This document shows, piece after piece, positions 53,915 to 64,000 of a stretch of 64,000 nucleotides of DNA (position 1 is the first letter of the stretch; each line of letters opens with the position of its first letter). The notes below the pieces were generated by a model, which worked only from the letters and a program-made list of their open reading frames with translations, searched no databases and was not told the origin of the DNA. The translations under genes and the position numbers were made by a program. Source of the stretch: Argyresthia goedartella (lineage: Eukaryota > Arthropoda > Insecta > Lepidoptera > Argyresthiidae); assembly GCA_949825045.1 (NCBI GenBank), contig OX463807.1, forward strand, positions 33,376,749 to 33,440,748. Reading direction: 5' to 3'.

Positions 53915-54839
53915 TTATAAAAATGTACGACCTCGATGAGCTCTATTTTGTTATTTTTTAAAACCATAAATAACCTTAAGACAGGGCCTGGCCCCATCAC
54001 CACAGCGCGGCGCCGCTGCCTATGTATTGTAGTCTATAGAAGTATATTGAATTAGGTAATTTATATTTACAACCCTCGATCTCGATCCATGTGAGCTTCA
54101 AAACTTATTGTTGTGTTACCTGTTTTTTTTTTTGTTGTTAAATAACATAAATAACTTTAAGACTCAGGGCCTGGCTCCTTCACCACGGCGCGGCGTCGCT
54201 GCCGTCGTGATGGGGCAGTGTGTTGCTGCATGAGAAGCACCTATTTATCATCATAGTTTTTCCACACTCAAGAAACTCCTTCGTCATCACTCAAGAAACT
54301 TCTTCGTTGTGTAAACAATGAACACTATTGTGCAAATGTCATGAATGGTCATGGTGGACGAAAATAAAAAAAATCGTTTTAGTTATGTACTCATAGGTGT
54401 TTTAATTATCCTGAGCTAAGTCAACGCGGATGGCGGACGAAGTCGCGGGAAAAGCTAGTATAATATATACTTCATGATCCTCTCACCTCTGCGCCAAACT
54501 TCAAGTCTCCAGGATATCTTGATCAATTTTCTGCAACCGAGAAGTAACGAGCGAAGTTAAAGTACTGTACACGAATGTGTTTCCAAAATAATTTTACATT
54601 TGGTGTCACTTTTGGGGGCAAATCAGAACAATAACCTGTATCGAGTGACATGCCAAATGAATGGGCTTGTTGCAAGGACCTCTAATCATTATTTTCATAA
54701 TACCGAAAACAATATTTAAGAAAAACGATTAATAAGAACATCCAACCTAAATAAAATTAAAATTCTGAAAATACGTTATATAGGCATTATAGGTCTTAAC
54801 TTAAAATCGACAGGAAAAATAATGAGAAAAATATGGTAC

Positions 54840-55190
54840 AGGGGGCGGGGACGGGGAGAGGTCAATCAACTGCAAAATAGTTTCGTGGTACGGCGGAATC
54901 TTTCGTGCGCGAAGCCCCAATCCCTTTCTCCAAACACTGCATCTCGCTGAATTTTGACAGTCGCCATCTTGAAAAACTCAGCACAATCGGCCAACAGTAC
55001 GAGCATTAAATCAAAGCAAGTGCTGCCATCTGTACGCCTGCGGTGGCAGCTCCCGCACGATATATGGCGGCGTCGGAACAATGTGCGGGCACGGCGATGT
55101 CCCTCGATATGAGGAAATATGCAAAATTCAATAACGCTCGCACGACCCGCGGCGGCGTACTGCGGTAGGGCTGCGACTTACTGTCTAGAC
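54840..55190. other. GC-rich, CpG-bearing single-copy stretch
   Basis: Much richer in GC and CpG than its surroundings (gcacgacccgcggcggcgta). It contains gccatcttg and ctgccatctgt blocks. A 71-codon minus-strand frame inside is Arg-rich and unconvincing. It could be a promoter or 5' exon of a host gene lying outside the window. Confidence 0.3.
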
Positions 55191-56134
55191 TGATATCAAT
55201 AATTTCTGTAGTAACTTTTGTCCTGCCATCTTTTCAGGTGTTTTTACAAAAACAAGCTTTTCCTATATTTCAAATCATTTATTTCCAGACATATTAAAGT
55301 ATAAATCTTAACAACCTAGGTTTTAATTTAGTAGAAAATATCTTAATATTGTATATTTATCTGAACGTATCCTAGCGTTATAGCCTGTATTTCAGAATAT
55401 TGAAGATCTATTCTACTATTTGATGTAATTTTAATATAAAGATATAATAAAACTTCTCTTATAACGCTATGTTAGTCATACCTACTTGCTAGTTCTAATA
55501 AATAATCATGTTGTTAAGGCAGTAAAGTTAAAGCATACCTAAATTAATATTACGTAACTTTAGTTAATAATTCCTGCGTGTCAGCATATGTCATAGTTTG
55601 AAGGAGATCGCGAATTTTGACTTTGCATTGCTGATAGCTCGTGGGAAATAATTAAAATTTAGCGTTTAATCTATTATATAAGAGAGGGCCCAGAAATGCT
55701 AAGAATTTCTGTGCGAATTTGTGTTTAGTGTGGATGTAGTCCCTACATACTCTATCTTTATTTTATTATTTATTTTTTTATTTATTTATTTATCTAAAAC
55801 TAAACTTATTACTAATTTTTCCACATATGAGCTCTCCGCGGAAACCTTATGCGGTTTACATGAGGAAAGTGAATCTACTCTCCGCTGTAGTAGGTATATA
55901 AGGTGGAAGAGGCACAGTTGTGCCCACTTTTACAGACAGAAATAATTTCATAAGAATTTAAGATATCTCTTCGAGTAAACCGAATTAGGATGAGAAACCA
56001 AATTAGGACGAGCAGGGGTAGACCATATGTACAACAATATTATTTACCTAGTTTCTTATAAAAGAATATAAAACGATTCAAACGAAATATACGAGGTACA
56101 AAAATATAATATTATCTACATGCTGAACATAAAG

Positions 56135-56138
<4 letters not shown>

Positions 56139-56184
<46 letters not shown>
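56139..56184 (+). repeat. (TA)n microsatellite
   Basis: About 23 uninterrupted TA units. 55200-56900 otherwise has AT-rich DNA, a short GT run at 56570-56592 and one unrecognised 87-codon frame at 56621-56884. Confidence 0.95.
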
Positions 56185-56185
<1 letters not shown>

Positions 56186-56903
56186 TTCTAAATTCATACA
56201 AACTACCTAAAGAGAAAGGTAAGATATAAGTATATTAAAAGACCAATTCTGAACCGATTAATTTCAAAAGTTCAAAGTATTTTTTTTTATTATTTGAAAT
56301 AGTAATTCGGGCATTTACAGGTTTTCTTAAATCTAATAATATTATAATATAATAATAATAGGTTAGTTCTATGTTAAAAGGCAAAATATTACATTAACTC
56401 CAGCACTGGTCAGAGTCAGTCTCGGAGTAAGTTAAAATCTAGATAATTATCTACAAAAAATAGCAGTCTAAAAAAATTATGAAAAAATACCTGTTTGCAA
56501 ATGGGTAGATACAAAAAAATGAAAAAATATATTAATAAATTATATTAACATCGAATGCTGTGAGTTGTGTGTGTATGTGTGTGTGTGTGTGTGTCTGCTT
56601 AGCCCTGTGACAAGGCAGTCTTGGGATCGGAGACAGGACAACTAAGCAGCAGATGTGTGTTAAAATCACTTAGTATCATTCGGCGATACAATTTTCTCAA
56701 TATCGCCATAGTCTCAATTCATCAACCACTTTTTCACTCAGACAAGATAAGAATCCATGTTACCATTGATTTTGTTGAAAATATGAGAACCAAAAGAAAT
56801 TCTGCTCCTAGAAATTTATACATTTTGTTTGCAGTTAGACCCACGACTTCGGTTGGACTCCTCCACATTATTACATTGTTTTAATGAGGTATTTATTAGT
56901 ATA

Positions 56904-58095
56904 CGTGGGGCGCACTGTAAGTTTCCGGAATGAATATGAAAAAATACTATTAAAGGTACAAAATTAATTTATTGTTTTTCAAAATAATCTCCCTTGGCGT
57001 CTATGCACTTTTTCATTCGATGAAACCAGTTTTGAAAACTTTTGTGCCACTCCTCTGTGGTGACGTCACAAGGTGCCAGGTCGGGACTGTATGCAGGATG
57101 ACTCATGAGTTCTACATTTTTCGCCTTCAAAAAGTCGTTTGTCTGTCTGGCCGTGTGAGAACTAGAATTGTCGTGGTGCAGGATGATACGGCGTTTACGG
57201 TTATTTTTACGGAGTTCGTCAATAACTTCCGGCAAACAAATGGTCGTGTACCAGTCACTATTCACTGTACGACGATTCTCTAAAGCAACAGTAGCCACGT
57301 GTCCAGTTTTATTAAAAAAAGAAGCAATCATCCGCTTAGATGCACTTTTCACGCGCGCCACTTTGGTTGGTTTCGGCTCATCTTGAAAGACCCATACGCT
57401 CGATTGCTGCTTTGTTTTGGGATCGTAGCAATAAATCCATGTTTCGTCACCTGTTACTATGTCCCACACCAAATTTGACGCACCTTCGTTGAATCTGGTA
57501 AGCATGGCACTGCACCAAGTGACGCGGTGCGTTTTTTGAGCTTCGGTTAAGTTGTGTGGGATCCACCGCGAGCACAGCTTTCTCACACCCAAATGTTTGT
57601 GTAGGATTAATTGTATTTGACTCATGCCTATTTCTAAGGATGCGCGAATTTCATGGTAGGTCACATGCCTGTCTGTTTCAATCATACGGCGCACAGCATC
57701 GATGTTTTTGTTGGTCACAGCGGTGGACGGCCGACCATCGCGAGATTCGTCACTGAGAGTGATACGACCACGCTTGAATTCTGCAAACCAGCTATAAACA
57801 GTTGTCTTGCATGGTGCTTCATTGCCAAAAGCTGTTTCAAGCCGAGCGATGCTCTGTTGAGCTGTCAAATTACACTTAAAATCGTAGAAAATCATACTAC
57901 GAAAATTTTCCCGAGTTAAATCCATGTTGATGCAGACACACAATTTTTTAAATGGCGCCACAAGGTAAAAACAAAAGGCAGTCAGATGAAACAAACTGCA
58001 TTCTACAGCCAAAGAGTTCTATTTTCAAATGTTGCAATAAATTTTTAAATATTGTTTATGTAAGTGGCTAGTTCCGGAAACTTACAGTGCGCCCT
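56904..58095 (-). mobile_element. mariner transposon
   Basis: The ends gggcgcactgtaagtttccg (left, 56908) and its complement (58075-58094) are inverted terminal repeats. TA follows the right end. The left end carries a few extra bases before TA. One transposase ORF lies inside on the minus strand. Confidence 0.9.
56969..57925 (-). CDS. mariner transposase with C-terminal internal deletion, 318 aa
   Basis: Likely start is the internal Met at 57925 (MDLTRENFRSMIFYDFKC), where mariner proteins begin; the upstream 29 codons are extra. An N-terminal helix-turn-helix pair (KTTVYSWFAEFKRGR, IRASLEIG) precedes the linker WIPHNLTEAQKTHR. The catalytic core has VTGDETWIYCYDPKTKQ (first Asp), IILHHDNSSSHTA (second Asp) and YSPDLAPCD (third Asp); 34 residues lie between the last two, the D34D spacing of mariner. 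After PCD the protein jumps to TTEEWHKSFQNWFHRMKKCI, so about 30 residues usually present (the FFLFP region) are missing in frame. The triad is intact but activity is doubtful. Confidence 0.88.
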   Translation of the reverse strand: MDLTRENFRSMIFYDFKCNLTAQQSIARLETAFGNEAPCKTTVYSWFAEFKRGRITLSDESRDGRPSTAVTNKNIDAVRRMIETDRHVTYHEIRASLEIGMSQIQLILHKHLGVRKLCSRWIPHNLTEAQKTHRVTWCSAMLTRFNEGASNLVWDIVTGDETWIYCYDPKTKQQSSVWVFQDEPKPTKVARVKSASKRMIASFFNKTGHVATVALENRRTVNSDWYTTICLPEVIDELRKNNRKRRIILHHDNSSSHTARQTNDFLKAKNVELMSHPAYSPDLAPCDVTTEEWHKSFQNWFHRMKKCIDAKGDYFEKQ

Positions 58096-58754
58096 ATGTA
58101 GAAGATGATATAGTACTTTTAGTATTTGGTACTTTTATGAATTCATATGACCTAAACACGCAAGTAATAAACACATATTTTTTATTTGGTACTTTTAAGG
58201 ATTTATGTGACCCAAACACTTACGTAATAAATAAACAAAGGGTGCTATTTAAATAAATTTCTTTTTAATAGCATTATTCGCCTTTGAAAATAATGCCTTC
58301 TAAATTACTAAGTCAGCCACAACTAACGAGCTTCTGAATCTGAAAGCCGGTCTTATACAACTCAACATGGTGTTTATTTTTAAACATCTAAATTTTTAAC
58401 ATGCATTCAAGCAATAAACTTCCAAAATATTAATATATGACATCAAATGAGATATTCTATTAGCTTTTTTTTTTAATTCAGTACATTTCGGGCCTCAAAT
58501 TAAAAATCGCGGTATAGCTATACAATTATAAATAAGATCACGTGGGCGATAAAGACATCTGTGGCTTGACTTATAATTTCCAATTTTTTATATATTTTTT
58601 TAATTTGGGGGAAGCTATAGAGGGGCAAAATAGCGAGGCTGACTTGGACTTGGACTTGGCCGGTTTTTATTTATGTGACAAGGGGCTGGCCCATCCAGTA
58701 ACGTAGTAGTTACCTGATAACCATCATAGGCATTCAAAGCACAATCGGTCGTGC

Positions 58755-58960
58755 TTACAACCTCTGTGGCGCAGCGGTTGGGGCTCCGCCTACCATGCGA
58801 GAGATACTGGGTTCGATCCCTGGCTGGGGGTAAATAATAAAAAACAGGTCTAGACTTATACGTGTGTGACGTTCTGGTTTCCAAAACACATCTATCTTAT
58901 CTTAGTGTGGGCCAGAAACAATGTATGTGCCAGTATATTAATGTTTAAAAAATATTTAAA
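58755..58960 (+). mobile_element. tRNA-derived SINE
   Basis: A box TGGCGCAGCGGTTGG at 58767-58781 and B box GGTTCGATCCC at 58810-58820, followed by a non-tRNA body (acgttctggtttcc). The acceptor stem is not convincing, so not a tRNA gene. 58096-58755 has no gene. Confidence 0.7.
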
Positions 58961-59009
58961 TGTTGTTTTAAACCATCCATGAATCGGCCCAGATACACAC
59001 AGCATAGAC

Positions 59010-59420
59010 CTCTTAATAATAATAATAATAATCCTTTATTGCACAGAAAACACAGTGGAAATTATAACATGAACAGTATGCAAAGGTGAGCTTATTTCTA
59101 AAAAGAAATTTCTTACAGCTAACCTGTGAAGAAAAGAGAAAAATAAAATATAGAGAGGTAGTCCTAGTGTACAATTAAGAGTTAAAAGAAATAAATAAAA
59201 TCAATATACTATCAACCCTACATAATTACTATAAAATAAATAAATATAATACAATTAATACATAGATACACATAAATACTACGAGATACCCACTATTCGG
59301 AAGATAGGAGATGCTGTTTCATTTTTTTCTTGAAAGTGACCAAGGATTTGCAATCCCTAATTAGCGCAAGGAAGTGCATTCCACAAACGTATTGTCCTTA
59401 ACCTAAACGAGTTACCTCTT
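59010..59420 (-). mobile_element. LINE 3' end
   Basis: The minus strand near 59330-59410 encodes, across a frameshift, RLWNALP and IRDCKSLVTFKKKMKQHLLS, like the LINE C-termini at 14440-14538 and 18540-18610. The 3' UTR has gcaaaggtgagcttattt and ends at an (aat)n tail at 59014-59031. 59420-60840 has no recognised gene; 59830-60060 is locally GC-richer. Confidence 0.65.
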
Positions 59421-60844
59421 CTTTACCACGTAATCTACTCCGGTCTTGAGTCTTCCGCATCCCTACCAGCTATCATCAGTTACGGTCAACTGATCATCTG
59501 GCTGGACCTCTAACTACTAGACTTCTTGCGACTCCGGATCTTGTATGTGATCTTGCTTGATGTCGAATAATGACATAGACATAGACATCATTGATTAATA
59601 ATGTTCATTACAAGTCATGCAAGGTAAAATAAATTATACATGAAATCATAGTGTAGTATTACATAGGGTTCATAAAATTATTACAATATCTTAATTATTA
59701 GGTCATAAAATTGATTAATTTAAATTCAATAAATTGTAAACTACCATGTCATTGGAAATACATTAAATTATAATAAAAATAAAAAATATAAAAATATGCG
59801 CCCCTCCCTAGCATTTCTTTATTTCAATTGGCACCAGGCAACCCTGCCCGAATCCGCAGATGCACGATAGCACGGGTCACGGCAGCCGTGATTTACCGCG
59901 GCGCAGATAATCTCACAGACAACGCGTGGAGTATGCAAGTGCCACTGGGCACTGACTACGGTTGCATGAAGTTTGTTGTGAGCGTAATAAATGTAAAAAT
60001 ATTAAAATACAAGATCGAGAACTGGTAATAGGAGGATGTGCCCAAGTTGACTTGGCGGGGACACTACTGTGCTCCAGATTCAAGGTTCCCTTGTATGTAT
60101 ATTCAAATACCTAGCAATGCTTACGGTATCTCGCAGGCAATGCGCGGAATATGGATTGGGAATAGGTGAAAGTGTATTATATTCAAAGTTGTAGATGATT
60201 GCATCAGCTTGCATTATGTAGTATACAACAAAAATTGTTATAAAAAATGTTATAAGCATCGTGTTCGAGATGTAAGTAAAGAACTAAAAAACGGGACCGT
60301 CTTTGGACCTGAGATGAGCTCAATCAGGGGGGCCTCCTAGGGATCACCACTGTTTTCAGGATTTTAAGTATGTTTGTCTCCTAACTAGTCCAAATATAGT
60401 TCCGAAGTCAAACTTTCTATTTTAGGCTTTCCCATCTAGAATCGTTCGTTAACTAGTCAATAGTTTATTATTCGCATATAAAACAGGGGATTACATATTT
60501 GGTGAATGTACTTTACAAATGCAAAATCAGTTCCTCAAGCAATTTTCAAAGACTACCAAAATCAGTTATTGTAAGAGGGATAGTGTGAAGATGGTAATCT
60601 CAGACTGATTTACCGATGGACCCTTAGGTGAATCTATATCATAAGTGTCTAAAATTGTGTTTCAGTTTATGAGGGGACCAGCACTTAAAAAAGAGGGTCG
60701 GATAATTAGTATTTTTTGATCAAAAAAACAAAAAATAAAACAAATCTACTTAAAATTTTAAGTAAGTCAAAATAAATTGATGAAATTATATTATAAAATC
60801 ATCGTATGCAAACTTAAGGGCCAAATTAACATCTCTCTGGGCCC

Positions 60845-60917
60845 TTTATGCAAAACGAGGACGGGGAAACCCTAGAAAGCTCTGGAGTGACAAGCTGAGG
60901 GACCACCACAAGAACTG
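60845..60917 (+). pseudogene. RTE-like LINE C-terminal scrap
   Basis: RGRGNPRKLWSDKLRDHHKN followed by WWERSR is the short basic motif before the end of RTE-type ORFs. Confidence 0.45.
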
Positions 60918-61180
60918 GTGGGAAAGATCCAGACCTTTACCCGGATACGAGTAAGATTAAGCCATACTTCACCAGCTTGCTTAGTGTAGGTTGGTGGAGG
61001 GGTTTTATGACCACTACCACGTAGCGATAGTAGCTGGGACCTACAGCTTAATGGGTCATCCAACGTCCGATAAAGTACTTAAGATAAATTAATTATGTCA
61101 TGGTACATGGTCAGGATTCAGACCTGCATCTCCTGTGAGAAAAGCAAGCGTGGAACTCATTAGACCACGGAGTTCTAACA
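60918..61180 (-). mobile_element. tRNA-derived SINE
   Basis: Minus-strand head GTGGTCTAATGAGTTCCACG at the right end, ggtctgaatcctg B-box-like, body ggttttatgaccactacc. Same family as 18835-19095 and, by head, 47187-47465. Confidence 0.7.
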
Positions 61181-61199
61181 TATTTAATTAAAAAAAATA

Positions 61200-61545
61200 G
61201 AAAATAGTGATCCAGCTAAGTATCGCCCCATAACATGCCTACAAACATTTTTCGAAATCCTTCAGCCTGCATAACTGAAATAGTTTACGATCATCTTAAT
61301 TACAAAAAGCAATATATAAGCAGAGGATCAAAAGGGATCATAAAGGAAAAGGGTAAAGAAGAGATCATAGATTACGTCACAATGAAACATGCAAATAAAA
61401 ACATGATGAATGTGATATGATATTCATGTTAAGCACCTAAAATACCTAAAAGCCTTTAATTCTGTCCCACACATTTTGTTGATACAAGTATTAAATCATC
61501 ACAAAATACACCCTAAAATTATTACATTGTTTTAGATCACAATGC
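61200..61545 (+). pseudogene. Non-LTR reverse transcriptase fragment
   Basis: DPAKYRPITCLQTFFEIL, EDQKGS and, in a shifted frame, YLKAFNSVPHILLIQVL with NHHKIHPKIITLF give an RT start and motif A (Asp lost to Asn in the visible frame). Ends abruptly at the BEL/Pao sequence to the right. Clade not determined. Confidence 0.6.
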
Positions 61546-61648
61546 AAATATTTTAAACCTACAGTTTAATTCCACGCCTCAACCGAACGGCGTGAAATCA
61601 TGAGGGGCTGGGTTTTTGCCAGCACGGGAGAGAATCGTGAGTGGTACT

Positions 61649-64000
61649 TTACCTTGCCGTCGTAGACCGGAATTCGAAAGCTCGATTCGAAGCAGGAATA
61701 CGGGATAGGAGCACAAGTGTGGTAGGAGAGGAACCGAATCTCACTCGTTTCGCTGCCCGACGCTGTCGCCGGCGTGTTGCTTGCCGACACGAGGAGTCGC
61801 CGTCCGAATACGCCCATTTTGCGGGGGGGAGGTTGTCTTCCTTAACCAAGACAACATCTCCTATCTTGATGTTTTTGTTAGGCTTGTTCCACTTGCATCT
61901 AGTTTGAAGTTGTTTTAGATAATCGTTTGACCAGTTTTTCCAAAATTGTTGTGCCATATGTTCAGTTAATTGCCAGCGGCGCCGTATGTCGATGCTCCTG
62001 ATGTCCGTATAATCCGATAACGGTGGTGTCAACGTTGCGCCACCGGTGAGGAAGTGCCCGGGTGTCAGGCAGTTGTAAAATTCCTCTGGATCTTCAGTTA
62101 AGGGGCACAGTGGCCTTGAGTTAAGGCATGCTTCGATTTTCGTTAGCAAAGTTAGGAACTCTTCATAGGTTAATTTCTGTTCCCCCAGTACTCGGCGAAG
62201 ATGGTGTTTCATTGATTTGACCGCAGCCTCCCATAGTCCTCCGGCTGTCGGCCATGATGGTGCGTTAAACCGCCAAGTCACCTCCATTTTACTGATTTCG
62301 TTGAAGAATTTTTCAGTCATCATCTTCTTAAAGTCGACGAACTCTTGTCGAAGCACCCTTGAAGCTACAATAAAGTTGGTTCCGCAGTCTGAATATACAC
62401 ATTTCGGCGTCCCGCGCCTAGCGCACATTCTCTGGAATGCGGCGAGGAATGTTTCCGTACTGAGATCGGATACAAGTTCAAGGTGTACAGCCTTCGTGGC
62501 CAAACACACAAAGACTGCGATGTAGCCCTTGGATGTTTTCACTCCTCTTCCCTTGTTTAGTTTGATGTCAATGCTGCCCGTAAAGTCCACGCCGGTGTGC
62601 GTAAATGGCTTCGATGGGGTGATGCGTTGCTTCGGTAAGTCTCCCATCAGTTGAAAATTTTTATGAGGACCGAAGCGACGACATCGAACACAGTTGTGCA
62701 AGATGGATTTGACGGCTCTATTGCCCCCGATTATCCAGTACCGCTGCCGTATGTATGTTAGTGTGAGCCGCGCTCCGCCATGCAATGTCGAAAGATGCGC
62801 GTGCTCGATCATAAGTTTTGTAAATCTTCCGTTGCGTGAGAGAATTACAGGATTTTTCATGCCACCTGGTAATATTGATTTGTTCAGTCGACCTCCCACA
62901 CGCATAATGTTGTTCTCGTCCATGTAAGGGTTAAGTTTATTGATGTTGCTTTTTGAAGGTAAAGGTTTATTGTTCTGAAGTAGCTTGTAGTCGACCTCAA
63001 ATTCCTTTTCCTGCACGTATTTAATTATCAGTTCATTCGCTTTGGTCATTTCGTTTGTTGTTATGTGAGGTATTTGTTGACTTGCAGTAGATTGCGTTTT
63101 TGTGACGAAGCGCAAAATCCAGGCAATGACTCGGCGAACTCGGGTCAAATTACTGTTATTCACCAGTAATGTTTCTATAAAATGCTCGGGTTTTTTATTG
63201 ATAGTTATTATGTTGCTGTTATGTTTCTCGCTTTCTTTGCTTTCTGTTAAGTTTGTATAGAGGCATTGTTGAGACGATGTTGATGTTTCTTGTAGGGTAT
63301 ATTCGGGGTCCTTTAGGAACTCTGGGCCCTGCCACCAAAGGCTAAAGTTGAGAAGTTTACTTGGTTGTAAACCTCTGGATGCACAATCAGCTGGGTTGAG
63401 CTCCGATTTCACGTATTGCCAAGTGTTAGCTGGCAATATAAGTTTTATTTTATTGACTCTGTTTGCTACGTAGGTTTCCCACCGCGATGATTCACCTTGT
63501 ATCCATGCTAGCACCACTTGTGAGTCGCACCACGCTCGTTTGATTATGTTGTAGCCGGCGAGAGCTGTTTGAACTTTTTTCATTACTTCCGCTAACAGGA
63601 GAGCGCCACATAGTTCCATTCTTGGTAGGCTTATTTTCTGTGATATTGGCGCCACACGAGTTCTTGCGATCGGTAGGGTTAAAACAAACTCTCCGTGTTT
63701 ATTTAGGACTCGGCTGTAGACAACGCAGGAGTACGCTTTTTCACTTGCGTCGCTAAATCCCAATAGCTCGATGTTGTTATTTAATCCGGCAATCCATCTG
63801 GGAATTCGCATTTCTGGAATGATAGGTATTTCACCTTTCAGTTTAAGCCATTCTGTTTTAACCTCCATTGGTACCTCTTCATCCCATCTCAGGTTACTTA
63901 TCCATAGTTTTTGAAAGATAAGCTTGGCAGTTAGTGTAACGGGAGATAGCCAGCCCAACGGGTCATAAAGTTTGGAAATCTCTGATAGGAGTGTTCGTTT
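61649..64000 (-). pseudogene. pol: BEL/Pao Pol: RNase H and integrase, cut by window edge
   Basis: Minus-strand frame of 769 residues from 63958, probably continuing from RT beyond the right edge (LTAKLIFQKLW). RNase H: LLGFSDASEKAYSCVVY and AWCDSQVVLAWIQG. Integrase: HAHLSTLHGGARLTL and CVRCRRFG (zinc), then GVDFTGS, YSDCGTNF and GGLWEAAVK for D, D and E. The tail reaches GDVVLVKEDNLPPAKW. After that it departs from the BEL pattern into an Arg/Ser-rich stretch (61649-61810), so the real C-terminus and LTR are lost at a junction near 61815. The integrase itself looks intact. It is a different lineage from the BEL at 3968-9998. Confidence 0.85.

Larger units (their letters stand above)
52770..54458 (+). 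mobile_element. Helitron remnant
   Basis: The 5' part (taatattataaatgtgaaag, cgctaaaacggctgaacgga) and 3' end (gcggacgaagtcgcgggaaa followed by agCTAG and T) match the usual insect Helitron ends. Inside are Rep-side and helicase-side protein remnants (53485-53905). Between them is an internal tandem duplication around 53270-53460 of ccgccattttg blocks. Confidence 0.7.

Noticed and set aside
58757..58832. Possible tRNA gene
   Set aside because: Promoter boxes are good, but acceptor pairing is poor and the sequence continues into a SINE body.

Overview
This looks like a stretch of insect, most probably lepidopteran, nuclear genome. It is AT-rich and carries repeat families I associate with moth and butterfly assemblies: tRNA-headed SINEs, the GGGTTCCGTACC family with its GTCC microsatellite, AAGTCGGTTTT-ended MITEs, and LINE copies ending in short simple repeats. 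I found no host protein-coding gene that I can defend. Almost everything recognisable is mobile DNA, much of it nested.

Left part (1-17.3 kb): a decayed Ty3/Gypsy gag-pol fragment runs off the left edge on the minus strand, followed by a 101-bp perfect inverted repeat. From 2983 to 15869 lies one old DIRS-type (tyrosine recombinase) retrotransposon, here called DIRS-B. It keeps both inverted terminal repeats, the internal complementary region and pieces of gag and recombinase. Its recombinase gene is split by a young 6-kb BEL/Pao element (3968-9998, near-identical LTRs, TSD CAATG) and by an unresolved insertion. Its gag is split by two 5'-truncated LINEs. A broken Tc1/IS630-like transposase follows (16.3-17.3 kb).

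Middle (17.3-35 kb): MITEs, LINE 3' ends, SINEs, a longer LINE reverse-transcriptase copy (19.7-22.1 kb), several copies of dispersed families A and B, a TA-flanked MITE, and a minisatellite interrupted by an RTE-like fragment.

35-41 kb is a clear nest. A LINE 3' end is split by a young non-coding LTR element (35361-37707, TSD AAGC) and by a DNA transposon (38021-40908) with an intact 727-residue ORF, tentatively Sola-like.

41.8-47.2 kb holds a second DIRS element, DIRS-A, structurally complete: inverted terminal repeats, internal complementary region, gag, RT, RNase H and recombinase on the minus strand. Its gag appears to contain a phase-1 spliceosomal intron.

Right part (47-64 kb): SINEs, a LINE RNase H fragment, a Helitron remnant, a mariner with a C-terminal deletion, LINE/RTE fragments, and a BEL/Pao pol running off the right edge on the minus strand.

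A theme not explained by any one family is a set of short perfect palindromes (14-23 nt arms, tiny loops), several sitting inside formerly coding transposon sequence. They look like inverted micro-duplications.
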